Below, one piece after another: positions 20,956 to 32,086 of a stretch of DNA of 64,000 nt. The notes beneath the pieces are model-generated. The model saw nothing but the letters and a program-made list of their open reading frames with translations, made no database searches and was not told the DNA's origin. A program made the position numbers and the translations under genes. Each line of letters starts with the position of its first letter. The first letter of the stretch is position 1. Location of the stretch: contig JAPVLO010000123.1 in assembly GCA_027257055.1 (NCBI GenBank), forward strand, positions 1 through 64,000. The letters are read 5' to 3'. The DNA is from Cephalopachus bancanus (Eukaryota; Chordata; Mammalia; Primates; Tarsiidae).

Positions 20956-21250
20956 ATTGGTCGAAGACCTCGAGGGCAGGTGGGAAGTCCGTGAAGCCCC
21001 AAATCGAAGTTATCAGCCTCTCCCCATTGGCCCTCGCCTCGGGCGCAGGCGCGAGGGCTCCCACTCCGGTCCCTAGGGACAGGTGAGCGGCAATTGGCCA
21101 AAGCCCGCGAAGTGGGAGTTCGGATTGGTAGTTGCTAGCAGGAGCCTGGTTTCTTCCTCGACTTCTGCAAGTGATAGTTTATGATTGGTTTAAATCCGCG
21201 GGCCCCTGCCGGTGATTGGGTGGGAGCCGAGGGCGGGCTGCGGTCATTGG
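20956..21250 (-). promoter_or_regulatory. cluster of seven CCAAT boxes (NF-Y type)
   Basis: ATTGG occurs at 20956, 21026, 21093, 21124, 21184, 21215 and 21246, always on the + strand (CCAAT on -). Start-to-start spacings are 70, 67, 31, 60, 31 and 31 bp. Several copies have good NF-Y flanks (20956, 21026, 21184, 21246); the others are weaker. The cluster ends about 100 bp before exon 1. NF-Y control is inferred from motif, number and spacing. Confidence 0.7.
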
Positions 21251-21339
21251 CTGGTGTTGGGGCCAGCCCTTCTCGGGCGGGCAGCGAATGATGAAATGGG
21301 AACGGGGAGGGGAAAGGCCGCGACGTGAGCGCGCGACCT

Positions 21340-21451
21340 CCGGCGCCATTTTGTAGAGAAACAAGCGGAGTTAACCGAAGAGGGGGTCTAGGAGAGCCGG
21401 AGTCGGGGGCCCAGGAGTTTCCTGCGTCCAGCGCCGCCGGAGCCGCTTAAG
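21340..21451 (+). other. CNOT1: CNOT1 exon 1 (non-coding, 5' UTR)
   Basis: The 3' end is set by the donor CTTAAG|GTAGGC at 21451/21452, within the CpG island. The 5' end is not visible in sequence and is placed near the YY1-like motif. The exon has no ATG that reads into the CNOT1 frame; the start codon is in exon 2. Confidence 0.7.
21343..21353 (+). promoter_or_regulatory. YY1-like motif at the start of exon 1
   Basis: GCGCCATTTTG resembles the YY1 initiator-type element (reverse of CAAAATGGC). YY1 sites of this kind often sit at or just after the start of TATA-less housekeeping genes, so transcription probably begins close to here. Confidence 0.5.
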
Positions 21452-22200
21452 GTAGGCGGGCTGGGGTCGGGGCTTGAGGTGGGCTGGCGGTGTCAGCTTG
21501 GGAACGCGAGTGCCGGTAGGAGGAGCGGGGGTGTACCTGGGGCCATTGGAAGCGTTTCCCGGAGCTCTGGGGAGTGATGGGCAGCCGGGACGGGGAAGCG
21601 GGGCGAGGCAGGAGAGCGCCAACTCTCCCTACGGCTCGCCGAGGCTTCGCGCTCTGGAGAGAAGCGGCCGGCCCGAAGGCTCCAGGAAGCGGAGGGCAGA
21701 GCGCGGGGTGAGACGCGGGGTGGTCTCCGGCCCGGGCCTGGAGACTCAGAGGGCGGCAATGGGGGCCGCTGGGCCGCGCGTCGCGCGGGCTGCACCCTCC
21801 TCCCGCACGAGCTCCCAACTTCTCTTTTCTCTCCGGGCCCCCGGGTGGGTGCAGTGAGCATCCGCTCCCGAGGCCTACCTCTCGGGCGGGGGACCGTGTC
21901 GGGAGTTGCAGCAGGCTCCCAGTTCTTTCCCGGGTGTCCGGCGCTGCCCCTGTCCCCCTCCTCCGCCCCCAGCACGTTGTCAAAACTCCCCTGTTTCGCG
22001 TGTCCGCCGGTAGGAAGGGCGGGCGGGCGGGAGCGAGCACTTCCTTGTTACTTGCCACAGGTTTTGTTCCAGTCGCGCGCTCGGCCCGGCGCTCGCACTT
22101 TCTCCGGAGTCGGCCCCATCCGCTCCACTCCACTCGGTCCGGTGTCTGTGCAAAAGTGGCGGTTCTGCTCACCCAGGGGAAGTGTCCCCCTGGTGAGCTG

Positions 22201-22662
22201 AGCACTTGTAGGCCTCTGGCCTGTTGAGAGATTCGCTGCAGATCTTGTAGGGGTTACTTAAGGCCAGACACAAATAATATCCTTTTTCAGTTACACCCCC
22301 TTTGCAGAACTCACTTAACCGGGTTCTCAGATGTTACCCCCACGAGGAGTAAGTTTTGTAGATTAAAAAAGAAAATGCTTGATATTTGTGCATTTGAAAG
22401 CGTATTTAAAATAAACTTTGTGAAAAGTAAACTTTTTTCATGAAGTCACCCAATCAGATGTCACATTTCTTAGGACTCTAATAAATTAAAGTCTATTCTC
22501 TTCCTGAAAACTGAGTAACCTTATTAATCTCTCTACCTGATTCTCTACGATTCATGCACCTTTAACTACTGGAATTTTTTTCTTTTTGTCAGTGATGAGT
22601 GAAAAAATTTCAAAAAATTTTAATTTTCCTTGCGGCAGTTCCTTTGGGAATAAAGGCTATAG
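22201..22662 (+). other. start of intron 1, no repeat recognised
   Basis: AT-rich single-copy-looking DNA after the CpG island; no exon or motif recognised. Confidence 0.4.
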
Positions 22663-22795
22663 GAGCCCATTGTGTGGCTTGTGCCTGTAATACCAGCACT
22701 TTGGATTCTGAGGTGGGAGGATCGCTTGAGATCAGGAGTTAGACCAGACTGGGCAACATAGTGAGATCCCATCTCCATTTAAAAAAAAAAAACAC
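22663..22795 (+). repeat. Alu left monomer (FLAM-like)
   Basis: A single sense arm with an A-tail. Confidence 0.8.
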
Positions 22796-23210
22796 AGGAC
22801 TAGGGGATACATGGATGGAAAAAATGGGGGAAGGCAAGTAAAGTTTTAGGAAGCAGATCAGACAGATTAATAATACATTTGTTTTTGTAGAGTTATCTGG
22901 GTTTAATACTTTAGTGATCTGTGGTGCAGGTTGATATTCTTACCCTTTCAACAATAGGCAGCACAGTATTTTAGCTTTTCATAAGACAATATGGTAACAG
23001 TTTAGATCCTCTTGTTTTCAGACACTGAAAATTGTTACCTTGTCTAAGGAAAAAAATGCAATGATGATACATAGGAGTTTTAGGCTGCTAACTGTGCTTT
23101 TACGTGGTACCAGTTGATAAAACTTGTTTGGACGGTTGAACCCTTTTCAACAAGTTGGTGTCCTGTGCCTTTTAGTGGATTCAAGTCTAGAGTCAAGATA
23201 CAGATACTTG
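22796..23210 (+). other. intron 1 single-copy stretch
   Basis: No repeat recognised. It holds the 28-bp segment (22896-22923) that is repeated inside an Alu at 24179. Confidence 0.5.
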
Positions 23211-23518
23211 GCCAGGCACAGTGGCTCGTGCCTATAATCCCAGCACTTTAGGAAGCCAAGGTGAGAGGATTGCCTGAGCCCACGGGTTTGAGACCAGCCT
23301 AGGCAACATGGAAAGATCTCATTTCTACAATAAATCAAAAAATTAGCCAGGTGTGGTGGCTGGCATGTGTCTGTAGTTCCAGCTATTTGGAAGGCTAAGG
23401 CAGAAGGGTCACCTGAGCCCAGCAGTTCAAGGCTGTGGTGACCATGAGTGTGCCACTGCATGCCACTGTACTCCAGTCTGGGCTACAGAGTGAGACTCCC
23501 AACTCAAAAGAAAAAAAA
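23211..23518 (+). repeat. Alu
   Basis: Sense dimer, GGCCAGGCACAGTGGCTCG start; a short TGCCACTGCA duplication lies near its end (23450-23469). Confidence 0.9.
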
Positions 23519-23641
23519 GACACAAATACTTGAACATTAATAATTTTTCTTACCTAACACTGTAATCTTAGAAGTTTTAAGGCAGGGTTTTCTGGCATTT
23601 GGTGGTCCTGGCTTAATTTTTTTTCTAGTTTCTGAGTTTCT

Positions 23642-24553
23642 TTATTTATTTTTATTTATTTTTTATTTTTGAGTTGGGGTCTCACTCTGTCACCCAGACT
23701 GTAGTGCAGTGGCCGCTCCCTGCTACCGCGGCCTCGACCTGCTGTGCTCCGGTGATCCATCCGCCTCACCCTTCCAAGTAGCTGGAACTACAGGCGTGCA
23801 CTACCATGCCCGGCTAATTTTTGATTTATTGTAGAGATGAGGTCTCGCCAAGTTGCCCAGGCGGGTCTCGAACCCACGAGCTCAGGCAATTCACTCACCT
23901 CGGCCTCCCAAAGCATGGGATTACAGACTGAGACGCCGATCCTGGCCTATTTTTATTTTTTTGAGTTGGAGTCTTACACTGTCGCCTAGGCTGGAGTGCA
24001 GTGGCGTTCTCACAGTCACCACAGCCTTGACCGGCTGGGCTCAGGCGATCCTTCCGCCTCAGCCTTTCAAGTAACTGGAACTACAGGCATGCACCACTAT
24101 GCCCGGCTAATTTTTTTGATTTATTGTAGAGATGAAGTCTCATCAAGTTGCCCAGGCTGATCTCAAACCTCTGGTCTGTCTGGGTTTAATACTTTAGTGA
24201 TCTGTGCCGGGATTATAGTCTTGAGCCACTGTGTCCAGCCTCTAGTTGCTGAATTTCTTTCTTTTTTTTTTTTTTGAGTTGGAGTCTCACTTCATCGCCC
24301 AAGCTGGAGTACAGTGGTACGCTCATAGTCACCCCAGTGTCGACCTGCTGGACTACGGCTATCCTTCCACCTCAGCCTTCCAAGTTGCTAGAACTACAGG
24401 CACACACTACCATCTCTGTTTAATTTTTTGATTTATTGTAGAGATGTGGTCTTGCCAAGTTGCCCAGGCTGGTCTTGAACCCGCGGGCTTAGGCAGGCCA
24501 CTTGCCTCGGCCTCCCAAAGTGCTGGAATTAAAGCTGAGCCACTGAGCCCAGG
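23642..24553 (-). repeat. three antisense Alus at one target site
   Basis: Dimers at about 23645-23947, 23948-24241 and 24259-24553. Copies of the target CTAGT(T/G)CTGA.TTTCT stand before, between and after (23625-23641, 24242-24258, 24554-24570). The middle Alu carries a foreign 28-bp patch. Confidence 0.9.
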
Positions 24554-24756
24554 CTAGCTGCTGAATTTCTACTGGGAGTTTGAATCCTGATAGATATTGT
24601 CAAGCTAAGTATTGTGACATCCTTCTTATTTGGAGTTAAGTCATTTAAAAAAAAAACCCCAAAAAACTGAAAACAGGAAAGGAAATGCCTGCTATCTATT
24701 AAAAACATGCTTTAAAGCCTTATCTCAAATTATCTTCCTTTGCATGTTACTTTTCT

Positions 24757-25034
24757 TTTCTTTTTTGAGTTGGAGTCTCACTCTGTCACCCAGACTGGAG
24801 GGCAGTGGCACTCTCATGGCCACCACAGCCTTGACCTACTGGGCTCAGGTGATCCTTCCGCCTCAGCTTTCCAAGTAGCATGTGCCACCATGCCTGGCTA
24901 ATTTTTTGATTTATTGTAGAGATGAGGTCTCACCAAGTTGCCCAGGCTGGTCCCGAACCCATAGGCTCAGGCAATCCTCTCACCTCAGCCTCCCAAAGTG
25001 CTGGGATTATAGGTGTGAGCCACTGCACCCAGCC
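24757..25034 (-). repeat. Alu
   Basis: TSD GCATGTTACTTTTCT at 24742-24756 and 25035-25049. A short deletion removes part of the arm junction (AAGTAGCATGTGCCACC). Confidence 0.92.
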
Positions 25035-25130
25035 GCATGTTACTTTTCTAAATATATTCCTGGTTTAGATTCTGATCAGTCTAGTTATGATAAGCTTTCT
25101 TTTAACCAACTTTAATTTATGAGCTTGATT

Positions 25131-25902
25131 CTTTTTTTTTTTTTTTTTTTTGAGTCGGAGTCTCACTCTGTCGCCCAGGCTGGAGTGCAGTGGCACGCTT
25201 ATGGCCACCACAGCCTCGACCTACTGGGCTCAGGTGATCCTTCAGCCTCAGCCTTCCACGTAGCCAGAACTACAGGCGCACTGCCACGTCCAGCTAATTT
25301 TTTGTTTTTATTTTTTATTTTATTTTTTTATTTTTTGAGTTGGAGTCTCTGTCACTCAGACTGGGGTGCTTCCAGTCACTGCAGCCTCGACTTGCTGGAC
25401 TCTGGCAATCCTTCTGCCTTAGCCTTTCAAGTAGCTGGAACTACAGGCACGTGCTACCAACGCCCAGCTAATTTTTGATTTTGTTGTAGAGATGAAGTCT
25501 TGCCAAGTTGCCCAGGTGAGTCTTGAACCCGTGGGCTCAGGTAATCCACTCACCTTGGCCTCCCAAAGTGTGGGGATTGCAGGCATGAGTCACCAGGCCC
25601 TACTGCTTAGTTTTTTTTATTTTCATTTTTATTTTTTTTTGAGTTGGAGTCTCACTCTGTCGCCCAGACTGCAGTGCAATGGCCACTCCCTCGACCTGCT
25701 GGGCTCCAGTGATCCTTCCGCCTCAGCCTTCCAAGTAGCCGGAATTACAGGCATGCGCTACCACGCCCGGCTGATTTTTTGATTTATTGTAGAGATGAGG
25801 TCTTGCTGCCCAGGCGGGTCTCAAACCCGCAGGCTCAGGCAATCCACTCACCTCAGCCTCCCAAAGGTGCGGGATTACAGGCTGAGCCACCGAGCCCGGC
25901 TT
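25131..25902 (-). repeat. cluster of antisense Alus
   Basis: A right arm (25131-25301), a dimer with right-arm deletions (25302-25602) and a young dimer (25617-25902). The last is flanked by CTGCTTAGTTTTTT (25603-25616, 25903-25916). Confidence 0.9.
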
Positions 25903-25916
25903 CTGCTTAGTTTTTT

Positions 25917-26246
25917 AAGATTCACGTTTTGATGCTAACATGAACTCAAGGACCTCCTGAACCCAGTGATAGTATTTAAGAAATGTATATTTAACTCAAA
26001 TTTGCAAGAATGTAGCAGAGCAAATAAAACACGTGGTTTATTGAAAAATCATTGCAGTAAGTAGAGGTGTAGACTTAGCCTTGTGTTGAGATTTGAACGA
26101 GATGTAGCCTTTGGGAATGTAGATTGAGATTTAAGAAATGCATTTCTGTCTTTAATTTTGGAAGGCTCAGCATAAACTTTTAGTATAAATGCTGGTTAAT
26201 TTTGTTACAGTCGTTAGAAGGAAATTTTTCAAATGTTGAATGAGTT
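25917..26246 (+). other. intron 1 single-copy stretch
   Basis: No repeat or exon recognised. Confidence 0.4.
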
Positions 26247-26780
26247 TTGTTTTTTTTGAGTTGCCTAGGCTGGAATGCAGTGGCACATTTACAACCATCC
26301 AACGTCGACCTCCTGGGCTCCAGCAATCCTTCAACCTCAGCCTTCCAGGTAGCTGAAACTACTGGTGTATGCTACCATACCTGGCTAATTTTTTTGAGTT
26401 GGAATCTTCACTCTGTCGCCCAGGCTGTAGTGCAGTGGCACGCTCACGGCCATGGCAGTCTTGGCCTGCTGGGCTCAGGTGATCCTTCTGCGTCAGCCTT
26501 TCAAGTAGCTGGGACTATAGGCATGCGCCATAATGTCCAGCTAATTTTTTGATTTATTGTAGAGATGAGGTCTCACCAAGTTGCCTAGGCTGGTCTCAAA
26601 CCTGTGAGCTCAGACAATCCTCTCACCTTGGCCACCCCAAGTGCTGGGATTATAGGTGTGAGCCATTGCACCTGGTCTAACTTTTTGCCCGGGTTGGTCT
26701 CAAACCTATGGGCTCAGGCAGTCCTCTCATCTCAGCCTCTCAAAGTGCTGGGATTACAGGCTGAACCACCGACCCTGGCC
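26247..26780 (-). repeat. Alu with a nested Alu
   Basis: Outer copy 26247-26387 and about 26681-26780; inner copy 26388-26680, inserted in the linker. Confidence 0.85.
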
Positions 26781-26810
26781 TGAATTTTACATATATATAT
26801 TTGATATATA

Positions 26811-27101
26811 TTTGGGTTTTTTTGAGTCAGTCTCACTCTGTCACCCAGGCTGAAGTGCAGTGGCACACTCACGGCCGCCACAGCCTTGACCTGCTGGGCT
26901 CAGGCCATCTTTGTGCCTCAGCCTTCCAGGTAACTGGAACTATAGGTACATGTCACCATGCCCAGCTAATTTTTGATTTATTGTAGATATTATTTATTGC
27001 CAAGTTGTGTGTCTGACCTCAAACTCATGGGCTCAGGCAGTCCTCTTACCTCAACCTCCCAAAGTGCTGGGATTATAGGCATGAGCCACCGCGCCTGGCC
27101 C
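26811..27101 (-). repeat. Alu
   Basis: Antisense dimer, preceded by a short (TA)n run at 26790-26812. Confidence 0.9.
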
Positions 27102-27189
27102 TGAGTGAGTTTTTTAACTGCAGAAAGAATATTTTAGTGATTCTGAGAATGTAGGAATCGACAAACTTTCTTCCACTATACTTTCACAA

Positions 27190-27827
27190 AACACTTCTCT
27201 GACACTAGATGTATGGGAGGTTTTCCCTGCACATCAAGCAAGCAGTTGTGCATTGGAGACCAGATGGGTGTCCTAATTCATTTCTGACATTATCTACCTG
27301 GTGATAGCATCAAGTCCTACAGGTGTAGGGCCCAGTCCCACAAGACTGTCCCTCATATTTGATGCCAGTCTCAAGGCTTCGGTTTTGCCTGTGCTTCTTA
27401 CCAACTGGGTGTAAATCGGGGTTCCCATGACCCCCTCCTTTGGTTCAATTAATTTGATAAAGTGTCTCACAGAATGCAGGAAAACACTTATGTTTATGAT
27501 TTATTTTGAAGGATATTGCAAAGATTACAGATGAGGAGGTGCATGGGGGGCAAGGTGTGAGAGAAGGGACATAGAGCTTCCATGTCTCTCCTAGACTGCA
27601 CACCACGCTTCAGCTATCTGGAAACTGTCTGAGCCCAGTCTTTTATGGGTTTTCTTGGAGACTCAATTACATAGGCATAGTTGATCAAATCATTGACCAT
27701 TGGTGGTCAACTTGACCTTCAGCCCCCTCTCCTACCTGGAGATAATGGAATGGGGGTAAAACAACCCCCAGAAACCTGCCTAAGAGCTGCCAAGCTATCA
27801 GTTCATTAGCTTGGAAAACGACACCCA
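27190..27827 (-). repeat. mammal-wide LTR-type repeat, family not assigned
   Basis: Phrases I know as interspersed in mammals appear in order: CCCTCCTTTGGTTCAATTAA, GTCTCACAGAATGCAGGAAA, ATTACATAGGCATAGTTGAT and CTTCAGCCCCCTCTCCTACC. Strand is not certain. Confidence 0.5.
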
Positions 27828-27837
27828 TCCAAGGATT

Positions 27838-28085
27838 TTTTTTTTTTTTTTTTTTTGAGTTGGTGTCTCACTCTTGTCACCCAGACTGGAGTGCAGCGGC
27901 TGCTTCTCCGGCGATCCTTCCGCCTCAGCCTTCCAAGTAGCTGGAACTACAGGCGAGTGCTACCACGCCCGGCAAATTTTTTGATTTATTGTAGAGATGA
28001 GGTCTTGAACCCATGGGCTCAGGCAATACACTTACCTCAGCCTCCCAAAGGTGCGGGATTATGGACTGAGCCACCGAGCCCGGCT
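27838..28085 (-). repeat. young Alu
   Basis: TSD ATCCAAGGA(T/C)TT around 27829-27840 and 28087-28098. Lacks part of the right arm. Confidence 0.9.
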
Positions 28086-28195
28086 CATCCAAGGACTTTA
28101 GGAGTTGTATATCAGGAAATGAGATGAAGACCAAATATATACTTCACAGTTTATAGTAACGTTGAATTAATTGCATGAACCATAAAGTAGAATGA

Positions 28196-28486
28196 GGCTG
28201 TGCTTGGTGGCTCAGCCTGTAATCCCAGCACTTTGGGAGGCCGAGGTGAGTGGATTGCCTGAGCCCAAGGAGTTCGATATCAGCCCTGGGAACTTGGTGA
28301 GACCTCATCTCTACAATAAATCAAAAATCAGTTGGACATGGTAGAATGCGCTTGTAGTTCCGGTTACTTGGAAGACTGAGGGTGGAAGGATCGTTGGAGC
28401 CCAACAGGTTGACGCTGGGTTGCCGTGAGTGTGCCATTGCACTCCAGCTTGGGTGACAGAATGAAACTCCTACTAAAAAAAAAAAG
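28196..28486 (+). repeat. Alu
   Basis: Sense dimer, GTGCTTGGTGGCTCAGCC. Confidence 0.9.
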
Positions 28487-28492
28487 TTTTGC

Positions 28493-28901
28493 TTTTTTTT
28501 TTTGAGTAGGAGCTTCACTCTGTTGTTGAGACTGGAGTGCAGTGGCATACTCACGGCTACCTCAACCTGCTGGGCTCTGGTGATCCTTCCACCTCAGGCT
28601 TCCAAGTTGCTGGAATTACAGGCACATGCCCCCACACCTGACTAATTTTTTGATTTATTGTAGAGATGAGGTCTTGCCAAGTTGTCCTGGCTAGTCTTGA
28701 ACCCGTGGGCTCAGACAGTCATCTCATCTCTGCCTCCCAAAGTGTTGGGATTAGAGGCGTGAGCCACCGTACCTGGCCCTTTTTTTTTTTTAAATACATT
28801 GTAGAGATGATGTTGCCCAGGCTGGTCTCAAACTCCTGAGCTCAGGCCATCCTCTCTCCTCACCCTCCCAAATTGCTGGAATTACAGGTTTGAGCCACCA
28901 T
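28493..28901 (-). repeat. Alu dimer followed by a left monomer
   Basis: Dimer 28493-28780, then a single arm 28781-28901, both antisense. Confidence 0.88.
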
Positions 28902-28954
28902 AGATAACTCATTTGAACATTTGTCACCTTAGGTTTATAGCTTCTTATGTGAGC

Positions 28955-29566
28955 TTTTTATTTTTTGAGTTGGGATCTCACTCTGTTGCCCAGGCTGGAG
29001 TGCAATGGCACGCTCACAGCCAGCGCACCCTTGACTTGTTGGGTTCAGGTGATCCTTCCGCCTCAACCTTCCAAGTAGCTGGAAGTACAGGCATGCACCA
29101 CCATGTCCGGCTATTCTTTTTTTGTTTTGTTTTCTTTTTTTTTTTTTTTTTTTTTAGTTGGAGTCTCACTCTGTCGCCCAGACTGGAGTGCAGTGGCCAC
29201 TCCCTGCCACCGCAGCCTCAACCTGCTGGGCTCCGGTGCTCCTTCCGCCTCAGCCTTCCAAGTAGCCGGAATTACAGGCATGCGCTACCACGCCCGGCTG
29301 ATTTTTTGATATATTGTAGAGATGAGGTCTCGCTGCCCAGGCGGGTCTTGAACCCGCGGGCTCAGGCAATCCACTCACCTCAGCCTCCCAAAGGCGCGGG
29401 ATTACAGGCTGAGCCACTGAGCCTGGCTCCTGGCTAATTTTTTGATTCATTGTAGAGATGACTTGCCAAGTTGTTCAGGCTGGTCTCAGACCCATGAGCT
29501 CAGACAATCCTCTCATCTCGGCCTCCCAAACTGCTGGGATTATAGGTGTGAGCCACCACTCCTGGC
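28955..29566 (-). repeat. Alu with a nested young Alu
   Basis: Outer copy 28955-29113 and 29429-29566; the inner 29114-29428 carries the GTCTCGCTGCCCAGGC form and the GCGGG.CTT/CGAACCCGC arm. Confidence 0.9.
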
Positions 29567-29574
29567 AGTGTGAA

Positions 29575-29850
29575 CTTCTTTAACTTGATTTTATTTATTT
29601 TTAAGTTTTAAGTTTACAGCAAAATTGAGCAGAAGGTACAGAGATTTCTCATATACCTTCTACCCCAACACATGCTTTGCTTCCACCATTATCAACATTC
29701 TCCGCTAGGGTGGGATATTGTTAAAATTGGTGAACTTACAATGATATATCATTATCACCCAAAGTCTATAATTTGCATTATGATTCTCTGTTGTATATTC
29801 TTTGAATTTGGACAGATTATAGAGCCTAATTTTCCCAACATAAGAATAGT
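29575..29850 (-). repeat. L1M 3' end fragment
   Basis: AAAATTGAGCAGAAGGTACA, CATTATCAACATTCTCCGC and ATCATTATCACCCAAAGTCT are familiar antisense L1M phrases. Confidence 0.65.
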
Positions 29851-29854
29851 TATC

Positions 29855-30003
29855 CTGGCCAGGCGCGGTGGCTTACGCCTTGGAAGGCTGAGGTGGATGG
29901 ATTGCCTGAGCCCAGTAGGTTGAGGCTGTGGTGGCCGTGATTGTGCTCCTGCACTCCAGCCTGGATGACAGAGTGAGATGCCAACTCAAAAAAAAAAAAA
30001 AAA
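29855..30003 (+). repeat. Alu deletion chimera
   Basis: GGCCAGGCGCGGTGGCTTAC GCC joins directly to TTGGAAGGCTGAGG of the right arm. GTTATCCT flanks it. Confidence 0.85.
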
Positions 30004-30129
30004 GGTTATCCTTTTGTCTAGTTTTAGTCCTTTTGTCTTTTTTGCTTTAAGCTTTGTAACTAATCTCGATTCCCCCCTCATAATTTGATGATTGGGTTTC
30101 TTTATTACACAAATAATATGTAAATTTTT

Positions 30130-30360
30130 TTTGTTGTTTTTTTTTTGGGGGGGGCGGTCAGAGTTTCACTCTGTTGTCCAGGCTGGAGTACGGTGGCATG
30201 CTCACAACATTGCCCAGTTCATCTCAAAATCCTGGCATCGAGTTATCCTCCGAGAAGGATTGCCTGGACACAGAAGTGTGTCACTGCACTCCTTTGTGCC
30301 TGTGAATAGCTACTGCATTCTAGTCTGGAAAACATAGCGAGACTCCATCTCTTAATGAAA
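30130..30360. pseudogene. chimera of antisense Alu and 7SL RNA 3' end
   Basis: 30130-30210 reads as an antisense Alu arm. 30293-30353 reads in sense as the 3' end of 7SL RNA: TGCCTGTGAATAGCTACTGC is 7SL-specific and absent from Alus, followed by AACATAGCGAGACTCCATCT C. The middle (30211-30292) is unclear. The piece is only the 3' end and diverged, so it is not a working SRP RNA. Confidence 0.6.
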
Positions 30361-30366
30361 ACAAAT

Positions 30367-30545
30367 CTTGCAAGGGGGTGATGGCTCACACCTGTAATCT
30401 CATCTTTTTGGAAGGCCAAGGTTGGGAGGATAGCTTGGGCTCAGCAGTTTGAGACCAGCCTGGCCTGGGCAACATAGTGAGATCTGGTATCTACTGTACT
30501 GCAGCCTGGGTAACAGAGTGAGACTCCGACTCAGAACAAAACAAA
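30367..30545 (+). repeat. Alu with internal deletion
   Basis: Sense, the left arm joined to the right-arm end. Confidence 0.75.
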
Positions 30546-30815
30546 ACAACAAAAAAACTCAAACCTGGTGTGTAGTCAATACATAACAGATGTTTGAGTT
30601 AATACACATAATAGTTATTTCAAAAATTGTATTTCATTTTGTTTTTGATTTGGATTACAGGCATTAGCCACTGCACCTGACTGGATTTTCTTACATGCTC
30701 ATCCTGTATTGTTCTCCTGGCATGATGTCTAATTTCATCCCTAATTCTCACTGAATGGCAGTAGCTCTCTCATTGAGATAATATTACTCTGTGGTTTATT
30801 TTAACAAGTAAAGGA

Positions 30816-31110
30816 GGCCGGGCATGGTGGCTCATGCCTGTAATCCCGGCACTTTGGGAGGCGGAGGTGAGAGGATTGCCTGAGTCCATGGTTTTGAGAC
30901 TAGCCTGGGCAACTTGACAAGACCGCATCTCTACAATAAATAAAAAAATTAGCCAAGCACAGTGGCGCATGCCTGTAGTTCCAGCTACTTGGAAGGCCAA
31001 AGTGGAAGGTTTGCCTTAGCCCAGCAGGTTACAAGTAGTCTACAGTAGACTTGAGCGTACTGCTGCACTCCAGCCTGGGCAATAGAGTGAGACTCTGACT
31101 TAAAAAATAA
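30816..31110 (+). repeat. Alu
   Basis: Sense dimer flanked by AAGTAAAGG. Confidence 0.9.
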
Positions 31111-31422
31111 AGAAGTAAAGGTTTATTGTTAGGGTTATTTTTTTATTTACTTTCGTTTCAGTTATTCTTGCTATAAATCACAAGATGTTCCAATTTCAGC
31201 ATCTCTGATATTGGAACCCTTGAAACTGAAAAAATGCCAAATAAACTTGTAGTGATAGATAAAATAATGATGTTATTAAAACTGAAGACATGGGGGGAGG
31301 GCATGTAACATAACTAAGGTACCTGATCCTGAACCAAGGGAAGTGAAGACAGTCGGAGGCCCAAACTTCACCTGCACGTAGACTACTTATGTACCTAATC
31401 CTAATTTGTATAAAATGAAAAC
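31111..31422 (+). other. intron 1 single-copy stretch
   Basis: No repeat or exon recognised. Confidence 0.35.
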
Positions 31423-31712
31423 TAGCTGGACGCCATGGCCCATGCCTGTAATCCCAGCACTTTGGGAGGCAGAGGAGAGAGGATTGTGTTGTGAGAGGGG
31501 TTCGAGACCAGCCTGGGCAACTTGGTAAGACTTCGTCTCTACAATGAAGACAAACTTTGCTGGGCATGGTGGCGCATGACTGATTCCAGCTACTTGGAAG
31601 GCTGAGGCGGAAAGATGGCCTGAGCCCAGCAGATGGAGGCTGCGGTGGCTGTAAGTGTGTCACTGCACTCCTGCCTGGGCAACAGAGTGAGACTCCAACT
31701 TAAAAAAAACCA
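31423..31712 (+). repeat. Alu
   Basis: Sense dimer, GCTGGACGCCATGGCCCATG start. Confidence 0.88.
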
Positions 31713-32086
31713 AAAACCTAGTCAGATTGTATTTTAGGAACTTAGAAATTAAATATACATACTGAACCTACGAAGATTGTGGAAAGTGTTCAGTATTGTC
31801 AGAGATGATTGGGAGTGGCGGTGAAGAGATGTGGAATCAAACTGAGGTATGTCCTTATTAGCTGATGAAAAGGATAGTACATATGAAATAATAGTGAACA
31901 GTGAGGTTAAATTTCATAGTGCATGATGCGTACTGAAGGGATGGGGCAGATCAAGCCATAGATGATCTAAAGTGGTTTGGGAAGGTTGACAGGGCTGGGG
32001 CTTGAGCTAGGCCCTGACTTTATTCCTGATATTTTTATCTTTTATGGGAGACTTGGCCTGCCTCCCAGTGACCACCACCTACCTTC
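31713..32086 (+). other. intron 1 single-copy stretch
   Basis: No repeat or exon recognised. Confidence 0.35.

Larger units (their letters stand above)
20560..22200. promoter_or_regulatory. CNOT1: CpG island promoter of CNOT1
   Basis: This is the only long GC- and CpG-rich, Alu-free stretch in the window. It sits over exon 1 and the start of intron 1. No TATA box is placed near exon 1, which suits a broad housekeeping promoter. GC boxes (GGGCGGG) lie at 21231-21237 and 21275-21281. CCAAT, ZNF143-like, ETS and YY1-like motifs are listed separately. Long ORFs on both strands here come from high GC content and match no protein I recognise. Confidence 0.9.

Noticed and set aside
21447..22205. 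252-codon minus-strand ORF (and overlapping ORFs on both strands) in the CpG island
   Set aside because: High GC removes stop codons by chance. The frame is Pro/Arg/Ser-rich, matches no family I know and overlaps CNOT1 exon 1/intron 1.
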